Shown here: positions 7,702 through 15,718 of the stretch, in pieces | Layout: each line of letters starts with the position of its first letter | How positions within the stretch are numbered: the stretch's first letter is position 1 | Origin: an uncultured Brachyspira sp. | GTDB taxonomy: Bacteria > Spirochaetota > Brachyspiria > Brachyspirales > Brachyspiraceae | DNA: 36,853 bases | Direction of reading: 5' to 3' | NCBI RefSeq assembly: GCF_944393015.1 | Contig: NZ_CALXYQ010000031.1 | Location: 1 to 36,853 of the forward strand | Program-made: the position numbers and the translations under genes | The notes under the pieces: model-generated | What the model was told of the DNA's origin: nothing | What the model saw: the letters and a program-made list of their open reading frames with translations, nothing else | The model's database searches: none

Positions 7702-8533
7702 CTTTTTTGAAACTTTGCAGCCTGAAATCATTTATCATGGCATTAGCATAAGCTATAGTAGCATCGTACATTTCTTCTTTAGTTTTTCCTTTGAAGAATT
7801 TATATACTCTAGGAGATTGTACATTTAAATAATCAGGAAGAACTATTTCTCCATCGCTGCTTGCTTTAAGTGCTAGCTGTTTTATATTAGTCATTTTTTC
7901 AATGAATGCATGCAAGAAAAATCCTGATTCTTTAAGTATGAATTGTTCTGCTCTGCTTGAGTTATCTCCATTATCTAAAGCGAAAACATAGTCAGAAAAT
8001 ATCTGAGGCACTTTGCTTTCACCAACAGGAATTATGAATTTCTGGAATTGATTATCATAATCTTTTACAGCAGTTTCTACTACATAATCGCTTGCAGGTC
8101 CGCATGAAAAGAATCTGATAACAGAAAAACAATTGTACAATTCTTTGAAAGCACCGTATAAATGGCAAATTTCTTGATCTGCTTTAGGATGCATATCTTC
8201 CAAAGGATATTTTTCTGTGGCACTTTTGAATTTCTCTATCATATTATCTACTTTACTCATAAAAGAATTTTCTTTAGCCTTTTCTTCTTCAGCTTTTTTT
8301 CTTTGTCTTTCTAATTCTCTATCTCTTAAAGTAGTTTTTATATCTTCTAGAATTTTTATTTCAACTATTAAAAAATTTGATAAATCTTGTCTGTTTTGTA
8401 ATGCTTCTCTGTATCTATCATTAAAACTATTTACATTATATATTTTGCTTCCGTATTTTTCAGCACCTTGTTCATATTCAGATCTTATTTTTGTTAAAGT
8501 TGCATTAATTTCTTTATCGCTTAAACTAGCCAT
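7691..8533 (-). CDS. Protein of unknown function with N-terminal coiled coil
   Basis: 280 aa, no signal peptide and no membrane segment. Residues about 60-110 are a charged coiled coil (RELERQRKKAEEEKAKE). The C-terminal two thirds form a globular region containing FFSCGPASDYVVETAVKDYD, with no motif I recognise. It has a G-rich ribosome binding site (GGGGGT). Its 3' end overlaps the start of the TPR gene by 11 bp, so the two likely work together. Unbroken and with codon use like its neighbours; clearly a real gene, function unknown. Confidence 0.7.
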   Translation of the reverse strand: MASLSDKEINATLTKIRSEYEQGAEKYGSKIYNVNSFNDRYREALQNRQDLSNFLIVEIKILEDIKTTLRDRELERQRKKAEEEKAKENSFMSKVDNMIEKFKSATEKYPLEDMHPKADQEICHLYGAFKELYNCFSVIRFFSCGPASDYVVETAVKDYDNQFQKFIIPVGESKVPQIFSDYVFALDNGDNSSRAEQFILKESGFFLHAFIEKMTNIKQLALKASSDGEIVLPDYLNVQSPRVYKFFKGKTKEEMYDATIAYANAMINDFRLQSFKKDAR

Positions 8534-8781
8534 TAAAAAACCCCCATTATGAAAAAATATTTGTTCATTATGTAAAAAACGATTACAAATTATCTGTTAT
8601 CATAATATATCGAAAAATCCAGATAATAAATTATACAATTTTTTTAAAATAAATCTAGTATAAAAAATATTATGTATATTATACTTATTTTAGCTTGTCA
8701 TATATAAATATGTTTTTATATTGATAATTTAGTAAGTATATATTATGTTTTAGTGAGTATTATTGTTTTGTAAGGTATATT

Positions 8782-9169
8782 TATGTTTGAGGCATCTTTT
8801 TCTATTGATGAAATAAAATTTAAGAATATAGATTTTAAATGAGTGAATTTAGAAATATTTTTAAGAGTTAAAAATAATTTTTTATGGATATCGAATTGAA
8901 TGATATTTATATTTCTTTATATAAAGAGTGTGTAAAGTCTAGTGATAAAATAGGGGAGGGCAGATTACAAAAAATTATTATCTATGTGCCAAAGAAGAGC
9001 ATCAAGTAAAATTGAATATAAAAGTATATTATTCAGGTATTATGATTAATACCATACCAGCTTTGATAAAAAAAGGATTTTTATGTGCACTGGATATTGA
9101 TATATACTTTAAAATTGCATTTTTAAAAGGGCATAAAAATATTGTAGAAACAAAATTTTTTTCGCTATA
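8782..9169 (+). pseudogene. Possible decayed coding remnant
   Basis: The 654-bp gap 8534-9187 has no intact gene. Its left part (8570-8780) shows nothing but AT-rich DNA. On plus, short peptides in shifting frames suggest a decayed gene: MFEASFSIDEIKFKN from about 8783, MDIELNDIYISLYKECV from about 8884, then in another frame about 70 residues ending KGHKNIVETKFFSL near 9169. The segment LKGHKNIVE resembles the end of an ankyrin repeat. The evidence is weak and each piece could be chance. Confidence 0.25.
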
Positions 9170-9187
9170 AAGCCTGAATATATAATA

Positions 9188-10459
9188 TTACTTATCTATC
9201 ATAATATTAAGTATTTCTACATCTGTACTTTTCATACCATCTTTAGCCATTCTTCCTATGCTGTCAATGGTAGCTTCTATATCATTTTTTACAAGTCCAT
9301 CTCCGGCTTTAAATACTTTTCCGTCTCTTGCCAAATTAAAAGCTAATATACCGCAGTCAATAGCTTCTGCAATCTTTGAAGCACATGATGACTTAGCACC
9401 ATCGCAAACCATACCGCCTATAGTACATAAAGCATTTGTAATAGTGTCGCAAATAATTTTATAATCACAGTCATGTAAATATGCTATTGCTGATGCAGAA
9501 CCTGTAGCAGCACATACAACCCCGCAGAATGCTGATAATTTACCTATATGTTTCTTTTGCAGTATAGCTATTAAATTGGAAAGCACCAAAGCTCTGTAAA
9601 GTTTTTCTTCGGATACTTTCATTTCTTCAGCATATTTTATAACAGGAATAGATACTGTTATACCTTGATTGCCGCTTCCTGAATTAGTAACTACCGGCAT
9701 AGAACAGCCTCCCATTCTAGCATCAGAGCCTGCTGAAGCGTAAGCCTTAGCTATGTTTCTTATATCATCTCCATAATATTTCATCAATGTTTTACCTACG
9801 CTAGAGCCATAATCATTTTTTAAACCTTCTTCTGCTATACTGTAATTAAGTTCTATTTGTCTTTTTATAATATCTTTAATATCATCTATATTAACTTCAT
9901 TGGCAAAATTGAGTATTTCTTTTATGCTTAATGTTTCTCTTGGATCTTCTTCTTTTTTATTTGAAGAATTGTCAGAATTTAATAATTCTTCGCCATTTTT
10001 ATTGATTCTTGTAATATTTGTATGAGCGTTTTTTATTTCTACTAAAGCATTTGTATCTTTATATTTTGCTTCTATTATGATATGTAAATTTTCATCGCCT
10101 TCTATTAATTCGCAAGTACAAAATTCTTTATTATTTAAAAGTTCTTTAGTTTTATTTATATCTTCTTGCTTTATAGTGGATAATACTTCAAGATTTTTAC
10201 TGGCATCTCCTCCCACCAAGCCTAAAATAGCTGCAGTATCTATTCCTTTTAAACCTCCTGAATTGGGTACAGTTACACCTTTTACATTTTTTATTATATT
10301 ACCACTGCATTTGACAGTAATATGTTCCGGCATATTTTCTATTATTTCTCTGATTTTAGCACCGGCAAAAGCTATTGCTATAGGTTCTGTACATCCTAAA
10401 GCTGGTATTAATTCTTCTTTTAATATATTTATGTAATTACTGTATAAAGTTTTATCCAT
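9188..10459 (-). CDS. cyuA: L-cysteine desulfidase family protein (CyuA/YhaM-like)
   Basis: Family of oxygen-sensitive iron-sulfur enzymes that split L-cysteine to pyruvate, ammonia and sulfide. Seen: PALGCTEP with Cys23 near the N-terminus, the glycine/serine-rich core GSDARMGGCSMPV and NSGSGNQGI, FCGVVCAATG (Cys312, Cys316) and GGMVCDGAKSSCASK (Cys352, Cys359). These Cys clusters are where the family places its [4Fe-4S] ligands. The 423-aa length is normal. Cytosolic. It is alone and divergent from the galK-like gene. Other members are annotated serine dehydratase alpha-chain-like, so the substrate is probable rather than proven. An anaerobic lifestyle fits the enzyme. Confidence 0.82.
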   Translation of the reverse strand: MDKTLYSNYINILKEELIPALGCTEPIAIAFAGAKIREIIENMPEHITVKCSGNIIKNVKGVTVPNSGGLKGIDTAAILGLVGGDASKNLEVLSTIKQEDINKTKELLNNKEFCTCELIEGDENLHIIIEAKYKDTNALVEIKNAHTNITRINKNGEELLNSDNSSNKKEEDPRETLSIKEILNFANEVNIDDIKDIIKRQIELNYSIAEEGLKNDYGSSVGKTLMKYYGDDIRNIAKAYASAGSDARMGGCSMPVVTNSGSGNQGITVSIPVIKYAEEMKVSEEKLYRALVLSNLIAILQKKHIGKLSAFCGVVCAATGSASAIAYLHDCDYKIICDTITNALCTIGGMVCDGAKSSCASKIAEAIDCGILAFNLARDGKVFKAGDGLVKNDIEATIDSIGRMAKDGMKSTDVEILNIMIDK

Positions 10460-10680
10460 AGAATTATATCCTACTGTATTTATATTGGTACATTATATTA
10501 TTGTTTTTTATCAAAATCAATGATTTTAACAATTATTTATTTTAGTTTTCAAAAAAATTTACGATTTATAGTTTGTATAGTTTAATATAAAATAATATTT
10601 TTTTACAATAACTGTATTTATACTATTGATTTTTTTTATTTTATGATATTTAATAACAGATAATTTTTGAGAGATTTAGT

Positions 10681-11862
10681 ATGATACCTAGATTACATTT
10701 AAAAATAGTAGCAAGATTTAGAGAGGTTTTCGGACATAAAGGTGATACAAAACTTTATTTTGCTCCGGGAAGAGTTACAGTTATAGGAGAGCTTATAGAT
10801 TATTCAGACGGAGATACTATAACTTCTGCTATAGATAGAGGAACATATATAGTAGCTAGAAAAAGACCTGATAATAAAGTTAATATATATGCTCATTCTT
10901 TTAAAGCTAGAAAGTCATTTACATTAGATGATTTAGAAAAGAATAAGGAAGATGAATGGGCTATTTATTTCAAAGGTGTTTTTTCTGTACTTTTGGAAAA
11001 AGGGTACAAAATACATGGTATGGATATATTTGTCTATACTGATTTACCTTTTAATACATCTTTGGCTTCATCTAGTTCATTATGTGCTTGTTTGACTTTT
11101 GCCGCTTTGGACATAAATAATATTAAAGATGTAGAACCTATTGAAATGGCAAAATTATCTTATGAAGGTGAAATAAAGTATGCATCTCATAGAACATCTT
11201 TAAGTGATCATGTTACTATATTCTTAGCTAAAGAAAATACATTATTTTTCTTTAATATGAAAACACTTAAATATGAATATTTTGATTTCAATTTAGGTGA
11301 TTACTGTATGGCTGTTGTTAATAGTAATAAGAAAAGAACTTCCAGCGACAGTGAATATAATGCTAGAAAAAGAGAATGTGAAAATGCATTGAAGAAACTT
11401 AAAGAAAAGAAAAGTTCTTTAAAATCTTTATCTGATTTGAAAGTCAAAGATGCTGATTTTATTAAAGAAACTTTACAAAATAAAGAACAAAGAAGAGCTT
11501 TATATGTTTCTGCTGAGCAGGATAGAGTAAATCAGGCAGTTAAAGCTATTAAAAAAGGTTCTGTTAAGGACTTGGCTAATTTGATACTTAAAACTCATGA
11601 TGGTTTAAGTAAATTATATGAGGTTTCTACTGCAGAATTGGATATTTTAGTTGAAGAAGCTATGAATATGGATGGAGTTTTGGGTGCTAGAATGATAGGA
11701 ACTGGTTTCGGAGGAGGAGTTTTATTATTCCTTAAGAAAACTGAAGTTGAAAATGTTATAGAAAATTTATACACTCATTATAAAGAAAGAACTAGAAGAG
11801 ATGCTGATGTTTATATATTAAAATTATCCAGCGGTACTAGAATTCTGCCTACAGAAGAATAA
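10681..11862 (+). CDS. Galactokinase-like GHMP kinase with altered active-site motifs
   Basis: 393 aa, the usual galactokinase length and domain order. Seen: motif 1 GRVTVIGELIDYSDG (29-44; galactokinases have GEHTDY), the ATP loop LPFNTSLASSSSL (121-134; usually LPxGxGLSSSASL), Asp176 in LSDH near the expected catalytic Asp, and motif 3 ARMIGTGFGGG (336-346). The sugar-contacting His of GEHTDY is Leu here and the glycines of the ATP loop are lost. It may therefore be a kinase with another substrate, or a non-catalytic sugar sensor like yeast Gal3. GAGAG lies upstream of the ATG. No other galactose genes are adjacent. Confidence 0.7.
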   Translation: MIPRLHLKIVARFREVFGHKGDTKLYFAPGRVTVIGELIDYSDGDTITSAIDRGTYIVARKRPDNKVNIYAHSFKARKSFTLDDLEKNKEDEWAIYFKGVFSVLLEKGYKIHGMDIFVYTDLPFNTSLASSSSLCACLTFAALDINNIKDVEPIEMAKLSYEGEIKYASHRTSLSDHVTIFLAKENTLFFFNMKTLKYEYFDFNLGDYCMAVVNSNKKRTSSDSEYNARKRECENALKKLKEKKSSLKSLSDLKVKDADFIKETLQNKEQRRALYVSAEQDRVNQAVKAIKKGSVKDLANLILKTHDGLSKLYEVSTAELDILVEEAMNMDGVLGARMIGTGFGGGVLLFLKKTEVENVIENLYTHYKERTRRDADVYILKLSSGTRILPTEE

Positions 11863-11916
11863 TTTTTAATAAAAATTTTATTATAGATAAAAAATAATTG
11901 TGTTTTTGGTGCAATT

Positions 11917-11957
11917 CATTACAAGAACTAGCTTATATTTAAGCTAGTTTGTATTGT
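11917..11957. terminator. Long hairpin after the galK-like gene
   Basis: CATTACAA, then AACTAGCTTA (11926-11935), a 4-nt loop, TAAGCTAGTT (11940-11949), a bulge, and TTGTAATG. It is a 10-bp plus 8-bp stem, 55 bp past the galK-like stop. It lacks a clear T-tract and its right arm merges into the first unit of the repeat array, so it may be part of that array rather than a terminator. Confidence 0.4.
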
Positions 11958-12540
11958 AATGATAACCCAAGATATAAACTAGCATGTTTTAGGTTTAGTT
12001 ATAATCTATAGTAGGCGAGTTTATATTGTAGCAATAACCCAAGATATAAACAAGCATTTTTTAGATTTAGTTATAATCTATTGTTAGCGAGTTTATATCA
12101 TAGCAATAACCCAAGATATAAACGAGCAGATTATAACTTTAGTTATAATCTACTGTCAGCGAGTTTATATTGTAACAATAACCCAAGATATAAACGAGCA
12201 GATTATAATTTTAGTTATAGTTTATAGTCGGTGAGTTTATATTATAATAGTAACCAGATATAAACAAGCATGTTTTAGGTTTAGTTATAATCTATAGTAG
12301 GCGAGTTTATATCGTAACAATAACCCAAGATATAAACGAGCAGATTATAACTTTAGTTATAATCTACTGTCAGCGAGTTTATATTATAATAGTAACCAGA
12401 TATAAATAAGCATGTTTTAGGTTTAGTTATAATCTACTGTCAGCGAGTTTATATCGTAACAATAACCAAGATATAAACGAGCAGATTATAACTTTAGTTA
12501 TAATCTACTGTCAGCGAGTTTATATCGTAAAATAATAGGA
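11942..12540. repeat. Tandem array of ~72-bp palindromic repeats before prfB
   Basis: Eight full units starting at 11942, 12015, 12087, 12159, 12231, 12301, 12373 and 12443 (lengths 73, 72, 72, 72, 70, 72, 70, 71) and a partial ninth from 12514 that runs into the prfB ribosome binding site. Each unit has a first hairpin built on GTTTATATC / GATATAAAC around a CAATAACC loop. The common type adds a second, perfect hairpin GATTATAAC-TTTA-GTTATAATC; another type replaces its left arm with CATGTTTTAGG. Every unit contains TTATAAT or a close variant. The region 11863-12547 has no open frame. Function unknown; leader RNA, operator array or plain variable-number repeat are all possible. Confidence 0.85.
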
Positions 12541-12547
12541 ACGTTTT

Positions 12548-13652
12548 ATGACATTATCAGAAATTAAAGGTATAGTATCTAATATTAAAGAACAATCAGA
12601 AATATTAAGGGGGTATCTTTGACCCGGATTCTATTTATAAGAGGGTTAAAGAGATAGACGAAATATCGGCTAAAGATGATTTTTGGAATGATAATATAGC
12701 AGCTCAGAAACTTATGAAGGAGAGAATGCTTCTTCTTGATAAGATAGAGCCTGTTGAAAATTTGATAAAAAATTCTAATAATATATATGAATTGGTTGAA
12801 ATGGCTATAGAGTCAAATGATTCTGAAATGGAAAAAGAATTAGAAACTGAATGCTTAGAATTGCAGAAAGTTTTTGAGGAATTGGAAACAAAGAATTTAT
12901 TTTCAGGTGAATTTGATAGTAAGAATGCATATTTAACTTTGAATGCAGGAGCAGGCGGTACAGAAAGCTGCGATTGGGCTTCTATGCTTTCAAGAATGTA
13001 TGTAAGATTCTGTGAAAGACACGGCTTTACAGTTGAAACCACAGATGAACTTCCAGGTGATGAAGCAGGAATAAAACAGATAAGTTTTTATGTTCAGGGG
13101 CTTTATGCTTATGGATATTTACGTTCAGAAATAGGTGTTCATAGACTTGTAAGAATATCTCCTTTCGATGCTAATGCTAAAAGACATACTTCATTTGTTG
13201 CTGTTAGTGTTATGCCTGATATAGATGAAGATATTGAAATAGAAATAAACCCTGCAGACTTAAGAATAGATACTTACAGAGCTTCAGGAGCAGGCGGACA
13301 GCACGTTAATAAAACTTCATCAGCTATCAGAATAACTCATATACCAACTAATATAGTTGTTCAATGCCAGGCAGAAAGAAGCCAGCATAACAATAAAGAT
13401 ATGGCTATGAAAATGTTAAAGGCGAAACTTTATCAATTAGAAAAAGAGAAATTGGATAAAGAAAAGCAGAAAATAGCGGGAGAGAAAACAGATATAGCTT
13501 GGGGCAATCAGATTAGAAGTTATGTATTCCAGCCTTATCAGATGGTAAAAGATTTAAGAACAGGATGCGAGAGCGGAAATATGAACTCTGTAATGGATGG
13601 GAATATAGATGAATTTATATCTGCTTATCTTAAACAGCAAATAAAAAAATAA
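12548..13652 (+). CDS. prfB: Peptide chain release factor 2, with programmed +1 frameshift
   Basis: RF2 recognises UGA and UAA and releases the peptide at the ribosome. The gene is in two frames. Translation starts at ATG 12548 (AGGA upstream) and reads 24 codons to CTT at 12617-12619, then meets an in-frame TGA at 12620-12622. The site AGGGGGTATCTTTGAC is the classical RF2 frameshift signal: an internal Shine-Dalgarno-like AGGGGG three bases before CTT. After a +1 slip the frame continues from GAC at 12621 to the TAA at 13650, giving 367 aa. Seen in the main frame: SPFDANAKRHTSF (codon recognition region) and GAGGQHVNK, with the GGQ at residues about 249-251. The frameshift makes RF2 control its own level. 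Confidence 0.96.
12608..12623 (+). promoter_or_regulatory. RF2 programmed +1 frameshift site
   Basis: AGG GGG TAT CTT TGA C: an internal Shine-Dalgarno-like element, slippery CTT-T, and an in-frame UGA followed by C. It is autoregulatory: low RF2 gives slow UGA decoding and more frameshifting. Confidence 0.96.
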
Positions 13653-13735
13653 ACTGGCAATATAGTATTCTATATTTAATGTAATTTTAATTGTATTCAA
13701 ATAAATGGAAATTATTAATAATATTATGTTACTTA

Positions 13736-13764
13736 TTGACATTTTTATATAAATAGTATATTGT
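13736..13764 (+). promoter_or_regulatory. Promoter of the first beta-barrel protein gene
   Basis: TTGACA (13736-13741), 17-bp spacer, TATTGT (13759-13764); start codon 28 bp downstream with GGAG between. Strong -35 and optimal spacing. Confidence 0.65.
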
Positions 13765-13791
13765 AAAATAAATAAGAAAATGGAGAATATT

Positions 13792-14361
13792 ATGTTAAAA
13801 AAGATTACACTTGTATCTCTTATGATTGCCATTTTAGTTGTTGCTGTTCCTAAGAAAGCTTCTGCTGCTTACTCTGATGGGGCTGCAATAGGAGCTTCTT
13901 TATTTTTTGGATATCCTAACCAAGGTTTAACATTAGTTGGTCAATTTGATGGCGTACCTTTAATGTTTGGTGTTCAGGCTGTAGCTAATATACTTGATAG
14001 CCGTTATCAATATTTTGGTGTAGGTCTTACTATGGATTGGTGGGGATTAAAAATACCTTTGGGTCAGGCAGGAGAATCTGATGTTCATTTTTATTTAGGA
14101 CCAGGACTTGCTGCTGATTTTGCTTTCGGTTCAAATGGTATATGGGCTATCAATGCTGGTTTGAGAATGCCTATAGGTTTCTCATTCTTAATCAAAAAGC
14201 AATGGGAAATTTTCTTAGAGCCTGCGCCTGTTGTGAATGTTATACATGCTGATGGTAATGGTTTCTCTTTACTTGGACTTCATTTCGGTAATGAGAGTCA
14301 TTGGTATCTTGAGCATTTCTTACATCTAACATTCCAATTCGGATTTAGATACTGGTTCTAA
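13792..14361 (+). CDS. Small outer-membrane beta-barrel protein, paralogue 1
   Basis: 189 aa from ATG 13792, chosen over the ATG four codons earlier because GGAG (13782-13785) lies 6 nt before it and it yields the same length as its neighbour paralogue. Signal peptide with cleavage near KASAAY (residue 23). The mature part alternates hydrophobic and polar residues in about eight amphipathic strands with Trp/Phe/Gly-rich turns, and ends FRYWF, the aromatic C-terminal signature of outer-membrane barrels. No enzyme motif. It is closely related to the protein at 14488-15057, sharing WWGLK, YLGPG/YFGPG, RxPxGxSF and WEIFLxxxPxxNVI. Probably a surface or outer-membrane protein; the exact role is unknown. 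Confidence 0.75.
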   Translation: MLKKITLVSLMIAILVVAVPKKASAAYSDGAAIGASLFFGYPNQGLTLVGQFDGVPLMFGVQAVANILDSRYQYFGVGLTMDWWGLKIPLGQAGESDVHFYLGPGLAADFAFGSNGIWAINAGLRMPIGFSFLIKKQWEIFLEPAPVVNVIHADGNGFSLLGLHFGNESHWYLEHFLHLTFQFGFRYWF

Positions 14362-14384
14362 TATTATTTATTTAGAATATTTAT

Positions 14385-14420
14385 AGCTCCGTTATTTTAT
14401 TAGCGGAGCTTTATTTTTAT
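14385..14420 (+). terminator. Rho-independent terminator after paralogue 1
   Basis: AGCTCCG (14385-14391) pairs with CGGAGCT (14404-14410), followed by TTATTTTTAT. It lies 24 bp after the stop codon. Confidence 0.85.
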
Positions 14421-14487
14421 TATAATTTTTTCACTTTTTTATATTATTTTTTATATTTATATAAAGTAATAATTAGGTTTTGTTTAT

Positions 14488-15057
14488 ATGTTAAAAAGAG
14501 TAATAACTTACAGTGCTTGTTTTATAATTTTCATTTCTTTTTTCTCTATGTCTAAATTGTATGCTGATTATCCTAATGGTGCAGCTGCAGGATTTTTCTT
14601 GAGATTTAGTTTTCCAAGTCAGGCTTCTTTAGGTGTAACAGGAAAGATTGATAATTTTCCATTGATGTTTAGCGGTATATTAAATATAGGTATATCAACT
14701 AAAGTTTGGGCTTGGTTCGGACTTAGTGCTAATGCTGATTGGTGGGGCTTAAAATATCGAATAGGAAAGGCAGGCGACTCTGATGCTTGGCTTTATTTTG
14801 GTCCCGGAGCTGAAGCTATTGCAGAATTTGGAAATAATTATTGGAATTTGGGTTTAGGTTTTAGGCTTCCTTTAGGAGTTTCTTTTATAGTTGATAGAGA
14901 TTGGGAAATATTTTTACAGATTTCACCAGGGCTTAATGTTATAGCTGTGGGCAGTGATGGTTTTGGAACTTTCGGCTGGTACCCTAGTCATACAGGCTGG
15001 ACTTTTGCTAAATTCTTCAGGTTCTCGGGTGATTTCGGATTTAGATATTGGTTCTAA
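14488..15057 (+). CDS. Small outer-membrane beta-barrel protein, paralogue 2
   Basis: 189 aa. Signal peptide (to about SKLYADY, residue 28), then a barrel-like sequence matching paralogue 1 along its whole length, ending FGFRYWF. Conserved between the two: Y.(D/N)GAA, the FP.Q/YPNQ turn, DWWGLK, GPG, RLPLGVSF and WEIFLQISPGLNVI. It is separated from paralogue 1 by a terminator, so it must have its own promoter or depend on read-through; no convincing promoter was seen. It probably arose by tandem duplication. The two may differ in surface-exposed loops, where they are least alike. Confidence 0.75.
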   Translation: MLKRVITYSACFIIFISFFSMSKLYADYPNGAAAGFFLRFSFPSQASLGVTGKIDNFPLMFSGILNIGISTKVWAWFGLSANADWWGLKYRIGKAGDSDAWLYFGPGAEAIAEFGNNYWNLGLGFRLPLGVSFIVDRDWEIFLQISPGLNVIAVGSDGFGTFGWYPSHTGWTFAKFFRFSGDFGFRYWF

Positions 15058-15068
15058 TAACATAATTA

Positions 15069-15106
15069 AAAAGGGCTATTCTAATATAAGAATAACCCTT
15101 TTATTT
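15069..15106. terminator. Bidirectional terminator between convergent genes
   Basis: AAAAGGG-TATTCT pairs with AGAATA-CCCTTTT around a 6-nt loop, with A-tracts and T-tracts on both sides. The single irregular pair is a G-U wobble on minus and C-A on plus, so it is best for the minus-strand gene pgsA, but it serves both. Confidence 0.8.
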
Positions 15107-15122
15107 TTTATATATTTATTTC

Positions 15123-15680
15123 TTATTTTTTATTTGATTTTCCAGTTATTAAAGGCATATAATCAAAGAATGAATATATAGTTATTATTGTAACAACTAA
15201 TAAACTATAATATGTTATTTGCTCATAAGGAAGAGATATTTCTGTATATTTCAATATTTTTAAAAGGAATATTATAACTACAGCAGCCGCTCTTGATGCA
15301 GTTTTTAATTTACCGCTGAATTTGGCAGCAACAGCAAAGCCTCTGAGTCCCCCTAATATTCTTATAAACATTGAAAACATATCTCTGTAAAGTGAAATTA
15401 TATACATCCATATAGGCATAGAACCTTCATAAAGAAATATTGTAAACATTGTTATATGAAAGACCGTATCAGCAAAAGGATCCAGAACTTTTCCTAAATC
15501 ACTTACAAGATTAAATTTTCTAGCCATAGCACCGTCTAAAGCATCTGTTATTTCTAGTATAATAAGAAATATTAATGCTAATACTGCACTTATAATAGAG
15601 TTATAAAAGTAAAGAAATATAACTAGAGGTGATAAAACTATTCTGCTTATGCTTAGTAAATTAGGTATTTGCTGTTTCAT
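15123..15680 (-). CDS. pgsA: CDP-alcohol phosphatidyltransferase, probable PgsA
   Basis: Integral membrane enzyme that transfers a phosphatidyl group from CDP-diacylglycerol to an alcohol; as PgsA it makes phosphatidylglycerol-phosphate from glycerol-3-phosphate. Seen: the family signature D(x)2DG(x)2AR(x)8G(x)3D(x)3D with Asp46, Asp49, Gly50, Ala53, Arg54, Gly63, Asp67 and Asp71. Five to six membrane helices; the N-terminal IPNLLSISRIVLSPL is typical of PgsA. Length 185 aa fits. It lies 38 bp downstream of the DUF4340 gene on the same strand. Phosphatidylserine or cardiolipin-type activity cannot be excluded. Confidence 0.85.
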   Translation of the reverse strand: MKQQIPNLLSISRIVLSPLVIFLYFYNSIISAVLALIFLIILEITDALDGAMARKFNLVSDLGKVLDPFADTVFHITMFTIFLYEGSMPIWMYIISLYRDMFSMFIRILGGLRGFAVAAKFSGKLKTASRAAAVVIIFLLKILKYTEISLPYEQITYYSLLVVTIITIYSFFDYMPLITGKSNKK

Positions 15681-15718
15681 AAATTACTTCCTTAAAAATA
15701 TATTAAATTTTTATTAAT

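Noticed and set aside
11942-12540. CRISPR array
   Set aside because: Units are contiguous 70-73 bp repeats without unique spacers of constant length, and no cas genes are present.
12714-13652. RF2 as a gene starting at 12714
   Set aside because: The 5' part and the frameshift site lie upstream from 12548, matching the N-terminus of RF2.
13659-13676. Hairpin AATATAG/CTATATT after prfB as a terminator
   Set aside because: Weak all-AT stem with no T-tract.
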